Source: Olsenella profusa F0195 | GTDB taxonomy: Bacteria > Actinomycetota > Coriobacteriia > Coriobacteriales > Atopobiaceae | Reading direction: 5' to 3' | Length of the DNA stretch: 64,000 nt | Assembly (NCBI RefSeq): GCF_000468755.1 | Contig: NZ_AWEZ01000073.1 | Coordinates: forward strand, 84,675-148,674 | Shown here: in pieces, positions 39,020 to 48,420 of the stretch | How the letters are laid out: each line of letters starts with the position of its first letter | How positions within the stretch are numbered: the first letter of the stretch is position 1 | Notes under the pieces: model-generated | Told to the model about the DNA's origin: nothing | The model's database searches: none | Seen by the model: only the letters and a program-made list of their open reading frames with translations | Position numbers and translations under genes: made by a program

Positions 39020-40555
39020 CTATCTTGTACGCAGGCGAAGGAGCATGTACTGACGGGAGGGGAGGTCAACGCGGACATGCCCCTCGAAGCTGCCAGGCAG
39101 CGTCTCGAACGTCATGTTCCAGGTGTCGATGACGTCGATGCTGTAATTCTTGCCTTCGGGCAGGTCGAACTCACGATAGGAGGGACGGAAGAATCCGAAG
39201 TAAATGACCACGTCGTCATCACCACCTCCGCGCTCGTTTGCCATGCAGGTGATGTCCCAGGTGAAGGTTCCCAGCAGGATGCCCCGCTCGTCAGGCACCG
39301 TGTCCATGTCCTCACCGAGCGATTCCATGAATGAGCGGCAGAAGCCGATGCGGGCGGGGGAGTCCCCGTACAGTCTTCCGCCGTGCGCCCACCAGATCTT
39401 GGGGCCCCGGTCCACGAAGGTCTCGCCATGGCTGAGATAGCCGCCACGCAGGCAGCCTTCCCAGAAACGCCTGGTCATCTCCTGGCCGGTGAGGTTACCC
39501 CAGCCCCAGTTGATGTTGCCCTCATAGGCGCACTCATCGACCACAACGGGCTTGCCGTATTGGGCGCGCAGCTCGCTTACGCATTCCGCCGTGCGCTGGA
39601 GGTCACAGCGTTGCCAGCTCACATGGGTGATCCAAGGGTGGGAGTGGTCAAAGATGGTGCGACAGTTGTGAATGGAGCGCAGGTGCCCATAGGGGTCATT
39701 GTCCATGATGATACGGGCGTACTGGTCCCAGTCCTCTACGGACTTCCATGGTAGGAGGTCGAACTCGTTGGCGAGGCTCCACCAGACGTTCTTGTAGGCC
39801 GCATAGCGCCGCGTCACGTAGGTGAGGTAGAAGGCATCCTCCTCCTTGCTCATGCGCGAGAAGCCCCATTCGGGTTTGTCGTAGGGGTGCAGCAGGATGA
39901 TGTCCGCCTGGATACCTAGTTCGTCGAGCTGCGCCAGCCGGTGGTCGAGGTTCTCCCAGAACGGCTCATAGAAGCGCGTGCGATCGAAGCCCCTGCCCGC
40001 GGCCCCAGGGAAGGCGTACATGGCGGGGTCGTCGTGGTTGTAGTCGTAGTACTTGGGGAAGATGCACATGCGCACCTTGTTGAAAGGGCTGGCAGCGAGG
40101 GTCTCGACGGTCTGCTCCTGTACCTCGGGCTCTTGGTTCGTCCAGGCGTAGCAGGTGGTTCCGAAGGGCAGGAAGCTGGTGCCATCCTCGTAGCAGAACT
40201 TGAAGTCGTTGCTGGTGTCAAAGACGGTCTGTGTTGTGCGCACGTCCTTCGCCCTGAGCACGCGACCATGGTTGCCTGGCCTTGCGGCGCTCACCTCGAG
40301 GGTGCCCTTAAGGCCATCGAGGGTCCTATCGGAACTGCTGGTGATATAGGACCAGCTGCCTGCACTGCGCGGCATGAAGCGTATGCCGTAGCGCCCGTCT
40401 CCGCGGTAGAAGCCGCGCACGGACACGCTGTCGCCGTTGTCCTTGCGTCTAAACGTCGCATCAAGGCGCACGTCCTGGTATGGGTTGCCCATGCTCGTCC
40501 CGGCGAGCGCAAGATCGAATACTTTGTACTGCTCGATGGTTTTCGTTGTGTTCAT
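39020..40555 (-). CDS. DUF4038/DUF5060-type glycoside hydrolase
   Basis: A 511-residue protein with an N-terminal beta-sandwich (DUF5060-like; QDVRLDATFRRKDNGDSVSV), a TIM-barrel catalytic domain (FKFCYEDGTSFLPFGTTCY start) and a C-terminal beta domain (DUF5605-like). Candidate catalytic glutamates are in SLANEFDLLPW (acid/base) and VVVDECAYEG (nucleophile), the spacing of clan GH-A. Relatives include putative apiosidases and endoglycosidases. No export signal is seen. GAGGAG precedes the start. Substrate unknown; with the neighbouring rhamnosidase a plant glycoside or pectin fragment is plausible. Confidence 0.75.
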   Translation of the reverse strand: MNTTKTIEQYKVFDLALAGTSMGNPYQDVRLDATFRRKDNGDSVSVRGFYRGDGRYGIRFMPRSAGSWSYITSSSDRTLDGLKGTLEVSAARPGNHGRVLRAKDVRTTQTVFDTSNDFKFCYEDGTSFLPFGTTCYAWTNQEPEVQEQTVETLAASPFNKVRMCIFPKYYDYNHDDPAMYAFPGAAGRGFDRTRFYEPFWENLDHRLAQLDELGIQADIILLHPYDKPEWGFSRMSKEEDAFYLTYVTRRYAAYKNVWWSLANEFDLLPWKSVEDWDQYARIIMDNDPYGHLRSIHNCRTIFDHSHPWITHVSWQRCDLQRTAECVSELRAQYGKPVVVDECAYEGNINWGWGNLTGQEMTRRFWEGCLRGGYLSHGETFVDRGPKIWWAHGGRLYGDSPARIGFCRSFMESLGEDMDTVPDERGILLGTFTWDITCMANERGGGDDDVVIYFGFFRPSYREFDLPEGKNYSIDVIDTWNMTFETLPGSFEGHVRVDLPSRQYMLLRLRTR

Positions 40556-40597
40556 GGGGTCTCCTCTGTGGTGTGGCGTGTGGTCGTGTTCTGTCTG

Positions 40598-40640
40598 GCC
40601 CCTCGGGTCATGCCCAGGTTAGAGGCATGACCCGAGGGGC
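40598..40640 (-). terminator. 17-bp perfect hairpin between MFS and glycosidase genes
   Basis: GCCCCTCGGGTCATGCC (40598-40614) is exactly complementary to 40624-40640 around a nine-base loop. It lies just after the MFS stop in the direction of transcription. With no T run it could end most transcripts, or protect the MFS mRNA 3' end after processing, setting transporter above enzyme levels. Confidence 0.65.
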
Positions 40641-40688
40641 GGCGTTTCCATTGTGGCGCACGGTCCCCTGGGCGCTGTGCGCCGTTAC

Positions 40689-41978
40689 CTACTTGACCCT
40701 GCGGATGAAACCGATGAAGACGGCCCCCACAACTACCAAGAGGATGGCGCAGGGGAACACGAGGTTGTAGCCACCGGTTGCGAGGTAGATGTTGGACGCC
40801 ACGATGGGGGCCAGCACCTGGCCCAGGGTGTTTGCCATGTTGAGAATGCCCAGGTCCTTGCCCGCATCATCGGGGTTGGGAAGGACGTCGACGTTGAGCG
40901 CCTGGTCAACGGAACTGTATACGCCATAGCCCAGGCCTGATATGGCGGCAAAGACGAGCATGCTTGCAGCGCTGGGGACAAGGAAGGGAACCAGGATTCC
41001 CAAGGCGATGAGGGCGGAGCTGAGTATGACCAGCGGCTTGCGACGTCCTATCCTATCCGAGATGGCACCAGATGAGAGGGAGGCCACTATGGAGACCACC
41101 ATGATTATGACTGACATGGTGGACATGACGCCTGCGGCCTCTGCGGCAGAGAGGCCGATATAGCGCTCGATGATGTAGAGCTGGAACGTCACAATCATCT
41201 GGTAGCCAAAGATGAGCATGAGACGGCCCATGAGAGCTAGGTAGAAATCACGGCAGTTCTTGGTGGGTGGCACGAAGGAGACACGTGTCTTTGAGACGTC
41301 GCTCTGCCCCTGTGTCTCCAGTGTCGCAGACTTCTCGCGAGGCCAGATGATGACGGCGAGGATGCCCGTGAAGATCCAGCTGACGGTGCCGACGACGAAG
41401 CCGGGCAGGGGATTTTGGATGAATGACGATCCGATGATGGTGCCTAGGGACTGGCCCACGATGGCGCCGCCGCCGTAGAAGGCGCTGAGCGTTCCACGCG
41501 CGTTGAAGGGGACGCGGTCGGCCAACACCGCCACCGCAGGAGCCAGCATGCAGTTGAGGCCAATTTGCAGAAGCGACCACCAGGCAACGATGGCGAACTG
41601 AGTTGTCGCCGTCGAGGTGAGCCAGAAGGCGAGTCCGCAGACGAAGCCACCGATGACGACGAAGGGAGTGCGCTTCCCGAAACGTGAGTGACATCTGTCT
41701 GAAAGCGCGCCAAAGACGATGTTCGCCACCAGAGCGAAGATGATGCCGACCGAGTTCATGGAAGTGAGGATGACCTCGGGCGTGCCTATCCCCAGGTGAT
41801 TGAAGCGCTCGGGGAGGAGCACGGCCGAACCGATGGTGCCGCTTGCCATCCACATGATGCCAAAGATGATGAAGCCCACCATGAAACGGGCCTTATCCAC
41901 TCCGGAGAGGGGTTTTCCGGTGTCTGGCGCCAACTGATTGGCGTCCACCCCGCTTGCTGCCTGCTTTGCATCGCTCAT
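40689..41978 (-). CDS. MFS sugar transporter, GPH-like
   Basis: A 429-residue transporter with about twelve membrane segments. FGALSDRCHSRFGKRTPFVV between helices 2 and 3 is the MFS loop signature, repeated in the second half as GAISDRIGRRKPLVI. The N-terminal 35 residues are soluble. AGGAAGGAG precedes the start. It presumably imports the glycosides split by the two hydrolases encoded downstream. Confidence 0.87.
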   Translation of the reverse strand: MSDAKQAASGVDANQLAPDTGKPLSGVDKARFMVGFIIFGIMWMASGTIGSAVLLPERFNHLGIGTPEVILTSMNSVGIIFALVANIVFGALSDRCHSRFGKRTPFVVIGGFVCGLAFWLTSTATTQFAIVAWWSLLQIGLNCMLAPAVAVLADRVPFNARGTLSAFYGGGAIVGQSLGTIIGSSFIQNPLPGFVVGTVSWIFTGILAVIIWPREKSATLETQGQSDVSKTRVSFVPPTKNCRDFYLALMGRLMLIFGYQMIVTFQLYIIERYIGLSAAEAAGVMSTMSVIIMVVSIVASLSSGAISDRIGRRKPLVILSSALIALGILVPFLVPSAASMLVFAAISGLGYGVYSSVDQALNVDVLPNPDDAGKDLGILNMANTLGQVLAPIVASNIYLATGGYNLVFPCAILLVVVGAVFIGFIRRVK

Positions 41979-42078
41979 ATGCGACTCCTTCCTCTCGTAT
42001 CTCGTGCATGCGACCGCATGCAGCACCGACTGTCCATGGAGGTGGGGAGTATTGGGCATCTTTGCTTAGTACCTATTA

Positions 42079-42137
42079 CTTACTATCTAGTAAGAAAAAT
42101 AATCCTTTGGCGAGGGCGCACGACGTGCGCCCCCGCC
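42079..42137. promoter_or_regulatory. Operator and hairpin between MFS and TetR genes
   Basis: CTTACTA-TC-TAGTAAG (42079-42094) is a perfect palindrome in an AT-rich patch and a likely site for the divergent TetR protein. A long GC stem follows: 42109-42121 pairs with 42125-42137 (12 of 13 bases). The whole divergent region is 42 kb position 41979-42272, without other genes. Confidence 0.6.
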
Positions 42138-42272
42138 AGCGGCCGGAATGACCTGCCAAGCGGTGTGTCGGCGCAGGAAGGCAACCCCTACTGATAGAGG
42201 GGTGCGCCCGGCACGCTTGGGGTACCATGGCTGGTGCTTGTTTCGAGAGCGACACTTGGAGGTTCGTGCTAT

Positions 42273-42953
42273 ATGCAGCTGGACGAGGACAACGGCAAGG
42301 TGACGGACTCCTCTTTATCGCCGAGGGCGCACAGGCGCCTTTACCAGATACTTGATGCAGCCTATCTGCTGGTGGGCGAACGTGGCTTTGGTGGCATGTC
42401 CCTGCAGAGCGTGGCGAACAAGGTCGGCATCACACAGACGGGCGTTCTCCATTACGTGCACAGCAAGGACGGCCTGTTGAGGCTTCTGATAGAGCACTAC
42501 TATGACAAGGGGACGGCAGGCGACGAATACCTTGCTGCCCACGAGCCAGGCGGCGCGCTCGAAGGGCAACCCCTCCTGATTCCGGAATTCTGCCGTGCCA
42601 TGGTGAGGCAGAACGCCCGGCGTCCAGACATGGTGATGGCCTTCCATGTGCTCGATACCGAGGCCTGCTCGCCCAAAAACAGCGCGCATGACTTCGTGGT
42701 GCGCAGGTCCAAGGGAGCTATCTCCCAGGGGAGTAACTTTGCGTGGAGTGTGCCCGAGGGTGTGGACGCGGCGCAGACCTTCTCCGTCGCGCTGGCGGCC
42801 GAATACGGCCTCGAGGGCAGGTGGCTGGCGCGCCAGGATGAGATTGATCTGGTGGACGAGTGGGGACGCTATGAGGACGTGCTCTTTCCCCTGCCGCTTT
42901 GGGAGGGCTACCGTCAGCTGCCGTCGAGCGCCGCGCAGGCTGCCTCTCGATAG
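42273..42953 (+). CDS. TetR/AcrR-family regulator
   Basis: A 226-residue regulator with an N-terminal helix-turn-helix (AAYLLVGERGFGGMSLQSVA; VGITQTGVLHYVHSKDGLL) and a helical ligand domain. The ATG at 42273 follows GGAGG; an upstream GTG at 42234 is possible. Divergent from the MFS-glycosidase-rhamnosidase-ROK operon, which it most likely represses until a glycoside or aglycone binds. Confidence 0.87.
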   Translation: MQLDEDNGKVTDSSLSPRAHRRLYQILDAAYLLVGERGFGGMSLQSVANKVGITQTGVLHYVHSKDGLLRLLIEHYYDKGTAGDEYLAAHEPGGALEGQPLLIPEFCRAMVRQNARRPDMVMAFHVLDTEACSPKNSAHDFVVRRSKGAISQGSNFAWSVPEGVDAAQTFSVALAAEYGLEGRWLARQDEIDLVDEWGRYEDVLFPLPLWEGYRQLPSSAAQAASR

Positions 42954-43006
42954 GATAGCGGTAGGTGCATGGCCGTCCTTGGGTGCTCGCGGTAAGGGGG
43001 AGCTTC

Positions 43007-43855
43007 ATGCGCGTTATCAAGAGTATCAATCATAACGCCGCGCTGTGTCTCGATAGTGCGGGGCATGAGGTGGTTGCCCTGGGTAAGGGTGTGGGCTTCG
43101 GTGAGCTGCCCCGCGAGGTGGGCGTCGAGGAGGTCTCGCGCACCTTCTATGACATTGATCCCCGGTACCTGGGGCTTGTCCAGGAGCTGCCTGCAGAGCA
43201 CCTCGAGTTTGCGGCCCAGTGCGCGGACGTCATTCGTCAGCAGCTCTCCTACGAGCTGTCCCCCAACTTCCCTATCACCCTGGCCGATCACCTCTCGTTC
43301 ATGCTCAAACGCGCGCAGGAGCACATCGTCGTATCCATGCCACTGTCCTGGGACGTTGGGCAGAGGTATCCCTTGGAGCTTAGGCTGGGGGAGCTGTGCG
43401 TGCGGGGCGCACAGCGAACCTTTGGTGTCAGGTTGCCTCCCAGCGAGGCAACGGGTGTCGCCTTGTCCATCATCAATGCCACCCTCTTACCAAGCAGGCC
43501 CCAGCGTCGCGATGGTGCCCGCGCCGAACGCATCATGGAGGGTGTGACGGGTCTCGTCGAGGTTGAGATGAGCGTCTCGATAGCGCGTGACTCCTTCGAT
43601 TACGCCCGCTTCGCAACGCATCTTCGCTACCTCATAGACCGTATGCTGTCGGGTGAGCCCATAGCCACACTGAACACCTCCCTCTACGAGGAGGTGGTGC
43701 GCTCATACCCGGCGGTTGCCGCCTGTGTGGACAAGGTCGCGGACTATCTGGCGCTCAGGCTTGGCACGTGCCTGAGTGACGAGGAGCGTCTCTACCTCAT
43801 GCTGCACATCAATCGCGTGGTGTGTCGTGCCCATGACGCGCGTGATGGTGCGTGA
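43007..43855 (+). CDS. BglG/LicT-family transcription antiterminator
   Basis: A 282-residue protein with an RNA-binding CAT domain (about 1-55; RVIKSINHNAALCLD, VVALGKGVGFG) and two PTS regulation domains (PRD1 about 68-170, PRD2 about 175-280). Conserved PRD histidines are visible in ITLADHLSFM, RFATHLRYLI and LMLHINRVV. It binds a ribonucleic antiterminator in the leader of its target, and one is present just downstream at 43993-44026. Phosphorylation by the PTS should tie its activity to sugar supply. The start at 43007 was chosen from the CAT domain. Confidence 0.92.
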   Translation: MRVIKSINHNAALCLDSAGHEVVALGKGVGFGELPREVGVEEVSRTFYDIDPRYLGLVQELPAEHLEFAAQCADVIRQQLSYELSPNFPITLADHLSFMLKRAQEHIVVSMPLSWDVGQRYPLELRLGELCVRGAQRTFGVRLPPSEATGVALSIINATLLPSRPQRRDGARAERIMEGVTGLVEVEMSVSIARDSFDYARFATHLRYLIDRMLSGEPIATLNTSLYEEVVRSYPAVAACVDKVADYLALRLGTCLSDEERLYLMLHINRVVCRAHDARDGA

Positions 43856-43992
43856 CGGTTTCCGTAGGTTGTATCGCCCTCGTCCCCGCGCTCCCCTGGC
43901 CGTCTGCCACGACTGGGCTACCGTCCATACTCCTTTGGATGCTTGCTGCTTGACTCTGGCATGCTCATCTGCGAGATTCGTAGGCAAGTTTT

Positions 43993-44075
43993 GGACGTTA
44001 CTTGCGCGTATGCGCGAGGTGTCACCAAGGCGACGAGGGGCAGTGTGCCTTCGCGCAGGGTGGCACCATTTTTTT
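43993..44075 (+). promoter_or_regulatory. RAT antiterminator overlapping an intrinsic terminator, in front of PTS IIBC
   Basis: The segment 43993-44026 begins GGACGTTACTTG and ends GTCACC, resembling the RAT consensus (GGATTGTTACTG...ACC). Its last nine bases, GGTGTCACC (44018-44026), also form the left arm of a terminator with GGTGGCACC (44059-44067), followed by seven Ts (44069-44075). The two structures exclude each other, the normal design for BglG-type control. Confidence 0.8.
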
Positions 44076-44149
44076 GCATGGGGTCACCACCGCGTGTGAC
44101 AGCCCTGTGACGCTCGTCCCCTTGGCCAAGTCGAGAGAGGAGAGCACGC

Positions 44150-45598
44150 ATGCCAGACAACAAGAAGATAGCCTCCGAGGTCGTTGCTGCGGTGGGTGGT
44201 GCCGGTAACATCAATTCGGCACTCCATTGCATGACGCGCCTCAGGCTTGCGATCAAGGATCGCGGCCTCGTGGACGAGAGGGCGGTCAATGCCATCAAGG
44301 GCGTCCTGGGCTCGCAGTGGTCGGGTGGACAATACCAAGTGATCATCGGACAGAGTGTGCCTAAGGTGCATGCCGAGATCGTTGCCCAGGGCGTCTCGTC
44401 CGGTGGCATGGTGGACGAGAACCTTGATCAGGGCCTGTCCCAGGAGAGGCTGACGCCCAAGGTCGTGGGCAACAGGATCCTCGATTACCTCTCTGGCTCC
44501 ATGGTCCCGCTTATCCCCCTCATCATGGGTGGCGGCCTGTTCCGCACCATTGCGGCCATCATCGGCCCGACGATGCTTGGCCTCGTGGCGGCCGACAACC
44601 CCCTGTACATCTTCCTCTATACCACCCTCTACGAGGCATCCTTCTACTTTCTTCCCATATACCTGGGCTATACGGCAGCCAAGAAGCTAGGTGCGTCACC
44701 CGTTTTGGGCCTTCTGGCCGGAGGCGTGCTCATCGCACCGACGGTGGTGGCTGCAGCTGCTGGCCAGACACCCATCAGCGTCTATGGCCTAGAGATCGTT
44801 CCCGAAAACTATGCGCAGTCCGTGCTCCCCATCGTCCTCACCATCCCTGTGCTCCACGTGGTGGAGCAGTTCATGAGGAAGCATGTGCCCGATGTGTTCT
44901 CGACGATGTTTACGCCGTGGTTCACGATGATCGTCGTCGTCCCCATCGAGCTGATTGTCCTTGCGCCCCTCGGCAACCTTATCGGCAACGGGGTCGCCAA
45001 TGCGCTCTTTGGCCTGGCGGATCTGGGTGGCGTGGGCATCCTCGTGGTCATGGCCATTCTCGGTGCGTTCTGGCAGCTCTTCGTCGTCGCCGGTATGCAC
45101 ATGCCGGTCATCCTGCTGGCTCAGGTGCAGATCATCCAGGCCGGCTACGACCCGTTCGTCTTCGTCTCCACCAACTGTGCCATGGCGGCCGTATGGGGCT
45201 GCGCCATCGGTGCCTTCCTGCGTATTCGCAACAAGGAGGAGAGAGGCATGACTGCTGGTTACATCGTGTCCGCTCTTCTCGGTGGCGTGACCGAGCCCAC
45301 GCTCTTTGGCGTGCTGCTGCGTTGGCGCAGAACCATGCTGGGCATGTTCATTGGTGGCGCCATCGGAGCTGTGGTCTCGGGCCTTCTGGGCGTCACCTAC
45401 TATCTGGCGGGTGGCGCATCCAACCTGCTCGTCATCACCAACTACTTCCAGGGAGGGACGGGTAACATCGTGAGCGCCGCCATCGGCATGAGCATCTCAC
45501 TGGTCGTTGCTGCCATTGTCGTCTACCTCATGGGCTTCACCAAGGAGGAGCTTGCCGAGCTTGACGCCGAACAGCCCGGCGAGCTTGTTGTCGAGTAG
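44150..45598 (+). CDS. PTS IIBC component, glucose/beta-glucoside superfamily
   Basis: A 482-residue transporter. The IIB domain (about 1-85) has the phosphocysteine in ALHCMTRLRLAIKD; the IIC domain (about 105-460) has about eight to ten membrane segments with GSMVPLIPLIMGGGLF and GVTEPTLFGVLLRW. There is no IIA domain, so it borrows one in trans. Control by the upstream antiterminator and RAT points to a beta-glucoside-like sugar, though downstream enzymes are not glucosidases. Confidence 0.9.
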   Translation: MPDNKKIASEVVAAVGGAGNINSALHCMTRLRLAIKDRGLVDERAVNAIKGVLGSQWSGGQYQVIIGQSVPKVHAEIVAQGVSSGGMVDENLDQGLSQERLTPKVVGNRILDYLSGSMVPLIPLIMGGGLFRTIAAIIGPTMLGLVAADNPLYIFLYTTLYEASFYFLPIYLGYTAAKKLGASPVLGLLAGGVLIAPTVVAAAAGQTPISVYGLEIVPENYAQSVLPIVLTIPVLHVVEQFMRKHVPDVFSTMFTPWFTMIVVVPIELIVLAPLGNLIGNGVANALFGLADLGGVGILVVMAILGAFWQLFVVAGMHMPVILLAQVQIIQAGYDPFVFVSTNCAMAAVWGCAIGAFLRIRNKEERGMTAGYIVSALLGGVTEPTLFGVLLRWRRTMLGMFIGGAIGAVVSGLLGVTYYLAGGASNLLVITNYFQGGTGNIVSAAIGMSISLVVAAIVVYLMGFTKEELAELDAEQPGELVVE

Positions 45599-45638
45599 CG
45601 TGTGACCTCAATGATGAGCGATCGGGAGGGGCGCGACC

Positions 45639-47063
45639 ATGCATAGAAGCCGTGCACGGGCCATCTTCACCAATGACGCAGAGTGCGATGACATGAACTC
45701 GTTCATCCATCTCCTGCTCTACGCCAACGATATCGACATCGAGGGGCTGGTGCTCTCGAGCTCGAAGTTCCACTATGCCGGTGACCCCAGCGCGGGCATC
45801 GAACCCTTCCGCTGGGCTGGAGGGGAGTGGATGTGGGACTACCTCGATGCCTATGAGCAGGTCCATCCCAACCTGGCGGTGCACGACCCCAGCTATCCAA
45901 CCGCGGATCAGCTGCGATCCGTCACGCGCATCGGCAATGTGAAGACCACGGGCTGCATGGACGAGGACAGCGCGGGCTCGCGCCTCATTCGGGAGGCTAT
46001 CCTCAGGGATGACCTACGTCCCATCTGGCTGTTGGCGGGTGGCGGAACCAACACCATCGCCCGCGCCCTCAAGAGCATAGAGGAGAAGTGGCGGGACAGT
46101 CCCGCGTGGGAGCACGTCTATCGGAAGGTGTGCGACCGCACACGCATCTACATGATCGTGACTCAGGACGACACCTACCGCGACTACATCTGCCATGCCT
46201 GGCCCGACCTCCCCTTGCTGCACAGCACCAACATGGGTGGCATTGCCTTCCTCATCAACGAGGGGAACTGCCCGCCCGATGCGCTTGCGCTCATGAAGGG
46301 GGCCTGGCTCAAGCCACACCTCCTGGACAAGGGGCCGCTGTTGGCACATTATCACAGCTGGGGCGACGGCCATGTGTATCCGGGCGAGCAGGACCGTTCT
46401 CAGTTTGGGTCAAACCCGAAGCTCATGGGTGGTGCCTGGTGGGGCGGGGAGCCTCACGGGCGCTACGACATGATTTCGGAGGGGGACTCCCCGAGCTTCC
46501 TGCACCTGGTGGACACGGGCCTGCGCTCCCTCGAGGATCCGGGCTTCGGTGGCTGGGGAGGACGCTTCGAACGCAAGGTGGACAACGAGTTCAATCCTGC
46601 CGCCGCCTACTGGTGCAGTGCGCCGGACGAGGATCGGGGCCCCACGCGGGGCGACGCCTACCAGTTCTCTCGGTGGACGGCGGATTGGATGAGGGAGTTC
46701 GCCTGCCGGGTGCAGTGGTGTGTGACCGGATGTTACGAGGATGCCAACCATGCACCCCATCTCGATGTCGTGGAGGGCGACAACGTCACGGCTCGGCCCG
46801 GTGAGCGGGTGGCGCTCCATGCACGGGCAAGCGACCCCGATGGAGATGCCCTCGACTATGACTGGTTCCGCTATCAGGAGGCCGACACGGCCCCTGGCGG
46901 CGGCGAGGTGCTCACGAGCCGGGACGATGAGGCCACGGTGTCCGTGCCCCTTGATGCGAGGCCAGCGGAGACCATCCATGTCATCTGCCGCGTGAGGGAT
47001 TGCCCTGCGGTGGGGGACGACTGCCTGTGCGCCTATCGTCGAGTGGTGGTGAGCGTGGTCTGA
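45639..47063 (+). CDS. DUF1593-family nucleoside-hydrolase-like protein
   Basis: A 474-residue protein. The N-terminal domain (about 1-330) resembles DUF1593/nucleoside hydrolase folds: ARAIFTNDAECDDMNSFIHL carries the Asp cluster that in nucleoside hydrolases binds calcium, and IWLLAGGGTNTIARAL is also typical. A C-terminal beta domain (about 375-474; DGDALDYDWFRYQE) resembles the Ig-like domain seen in secreted members. No signal peptide is present. It likely splits an N- or O-glycoside of a pentose, but the substrate is unknown. AGGGGCGCGACC precedes the ATG. Confidence 0.75.
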   Translation: MHRSRARAIFTNDAECDDMNSFIHLLLYANDIDIEGLVLSSSKFHYAGDPSAGIEPFRWAGGEWMWDYLDAYEQVHPNLAVHDPSYPTADQLRSVTRIGNVKTTGCMDEDSAGSRLIREAILRDDLRPIWLLAGGGTNTIARALKSIEEKWRDSPAWEHVYRKVCDRTRIYMIVTQDDTYRDYICHAWPDLPLLHSTNMGGIAFLINEGNCPPDALALMKGAWLKPHLLDKGPLLAHYHSWGDGHVYPGEQDRSQFGSNPKLMGGAWWGGEPHGRYDMISEGDSPSFLHLVDTGLRSLEDPGFGGWGGRFERKVDNEFNPAAAYWCSAPDEDRGPTRGDAYQFSRWTADWMREFACRVQWCVTGCYEDANHAPHLDVVEGDNVTARPGERVALHARASDPDGDALDYDWFRYQEADTAPGGGEVLTSRDDEATVSVPLDARPAETIHVICRVRDCPAVGDDCLCAYRRVVVSVV

Positions 47064-47121
47064 CGGCGGCATGCGCCACGTGGCCGCACGGGTTCTCAGA
47101 CAAGGAAGAAGGGGCGATGTC

Positions 47122-48408
47122 ATGGCTCGATACAAGACCTTTACGACAGTGGGGGACTTTGGCCCTTGGGTCAAGCGGCTCATCCTCGAGCTTCCCAGCC
47201 CCCTGTGGGCCAACGAGGTGGACGCAGACGCCTTCAACGTCTATGTGGAGCGCAAGGATCCGGTCACAGGCCAGGTTGTAAGCGCCAAGGAGCATGGCGC
47301 GGACGTCCGTGCCCTACCATCGCGTGGCTTCGTGGACGTGCGCCGGGCCTACGTCTCCGATGCCCAGGGCGCTCCCCTGCATGAGGGCAGGTACGTGACC
47401 CTCGTTCTGCCCGAGGAGCGCCTCACCAAGCGCATCGACGGTGGCATCACCCAGGGACACCTGCGCCAGAGCCACTTCCGTGTGACCCAGCTCAGGACGT
47501 TTGTTCCCCCGGTGGCACAAGAGCCTCCGGTCGTCGGTTTGGTATGGGACGAGGACGCGGGTGATATCTGCCCACAGCTTGAGGGCTGGGACCTCGAGGG
47601 CGAGGGGACCTACGCCGGCGTCACGATGCGCTACGCCTCCTTTTCACCTGTCGAAGGCGACACGGGCAAGCTGCCGTTGCTGCTGTGGCTCCATGGTGCT
47701 GGAGAGGGCGATGAGCCCTACCGCACCGTCACCGGCAACAAGGTCGTGGCGCTCGCCGAGGCGGACATCCAGGGCAAGCTGGGAGGCGCTGCCTACGTGC
47801 TGGCGCCGAGCTGCCCCACGTTCTGGATGGACTCGGGTTCTGGTGACATCGAGGATGACAACCAGAGCATCTACTCGAATGCCCTCAGGGCCCTGGTGGA
47901 CGAGTTCGTGGCCGCCCACGCGGATCGTATCGACGTACGCCGCATCTACGTGGGTGGCCTCTCCAACGGTGGTTTCATGACCTGTCGCCTCATCGCGGAC
48001 AACCCCGGCTTCTTTGCTGCGGGCGTGCCCGTGTGCGCCCCCTGGAATGACCGACTCGCGACGGAGGGGGAGCGTGCTGTCCTGGCTGCGACGCCCCTAT
48101 GGTTCGTGCATGCCGACGATGACCCGTTGGTGAGGCCCCAGGAGACAGCGCTCCCCACCTACTGGCATCTCAGGGACTTGGGTGCCCGCGACCTTCACCT
48201 GACCTATTATGACCACCTCGAGGACGAGACGGGCGTCTACCGCGACGAGGACGGCAGACCCATGCGCTACCTCGGCCACTTCGCGTGGGTTGGCGTCTAC
48301 CACGACGGCCCCACGACCGACATCGATGGCACCCATGTGCTTGTGGATGGTCGGCCCGTCACGCTGTGGCAGTGGGTGGGAGCACACTCCCTGCGCGACG
48401 GAACGTGA
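47122..48408 (+). CDS. Alpha/beta-hydrolase esterase (prolyl-oligopeptidase-like) with N-terminal beta domain
   Basis: A 428-residue enzyme. An N-terminal Ig-like beta domain (about 1-150) is followed by an alpha/beta hydrolase fold: oxyanion region LLLWLHGAGEG, nucleophile serine in GGLSNGGFM, acid in HADDDPLV and histidine in YLGHFAW. This layout fits esterases that remove acyl groups from sugars. No export signal is seen. Last gene of the antiterminator-controlled operon; it may deacylate the sugar brought in by the PTS. The start at 47122 follows AAGGAAGAAGGGG. Confidence 0.78.
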   Translation: MARYKTFTTVGDFGPWVKRLILELPSPLWANEVDADAFNVYVERKDPVTGQVVSAKEHGADVRALPSRGFVDVRRAYVSDAQGAPLHEGRYVTLVLPEERLTKRIDGGITQGHLRQSHFRVTQLRTFVPPVAQEPPVVGLVWDEDAGDICPQLEGWDLEGEGTYAGVTMRYASFSPVEGDTGKLPLLLWLHGAGEGDEPYRTVTGNKVVALAEADIQGKLGGAAYVLAPSCPTFWMDSGSGDIEDDNQSIYSNALRALVDEFVAAHADRIDVRRIYVGGLSNGGFMTCRLIADNPGFFAAGVPVCAPWNDRLATEGERAVLAATPLWFVHADDDPLVRPQETALPTYWHLRDLGARDLHLTYYDHLEDETGVYRDEDGRPMRYLGHFAWVGVYHDGPTTDIDGTHVLVDGRPVTLWQWVGAHSLRDGT

Positions 48409-48420
48409 TGTGTGGAGAAC

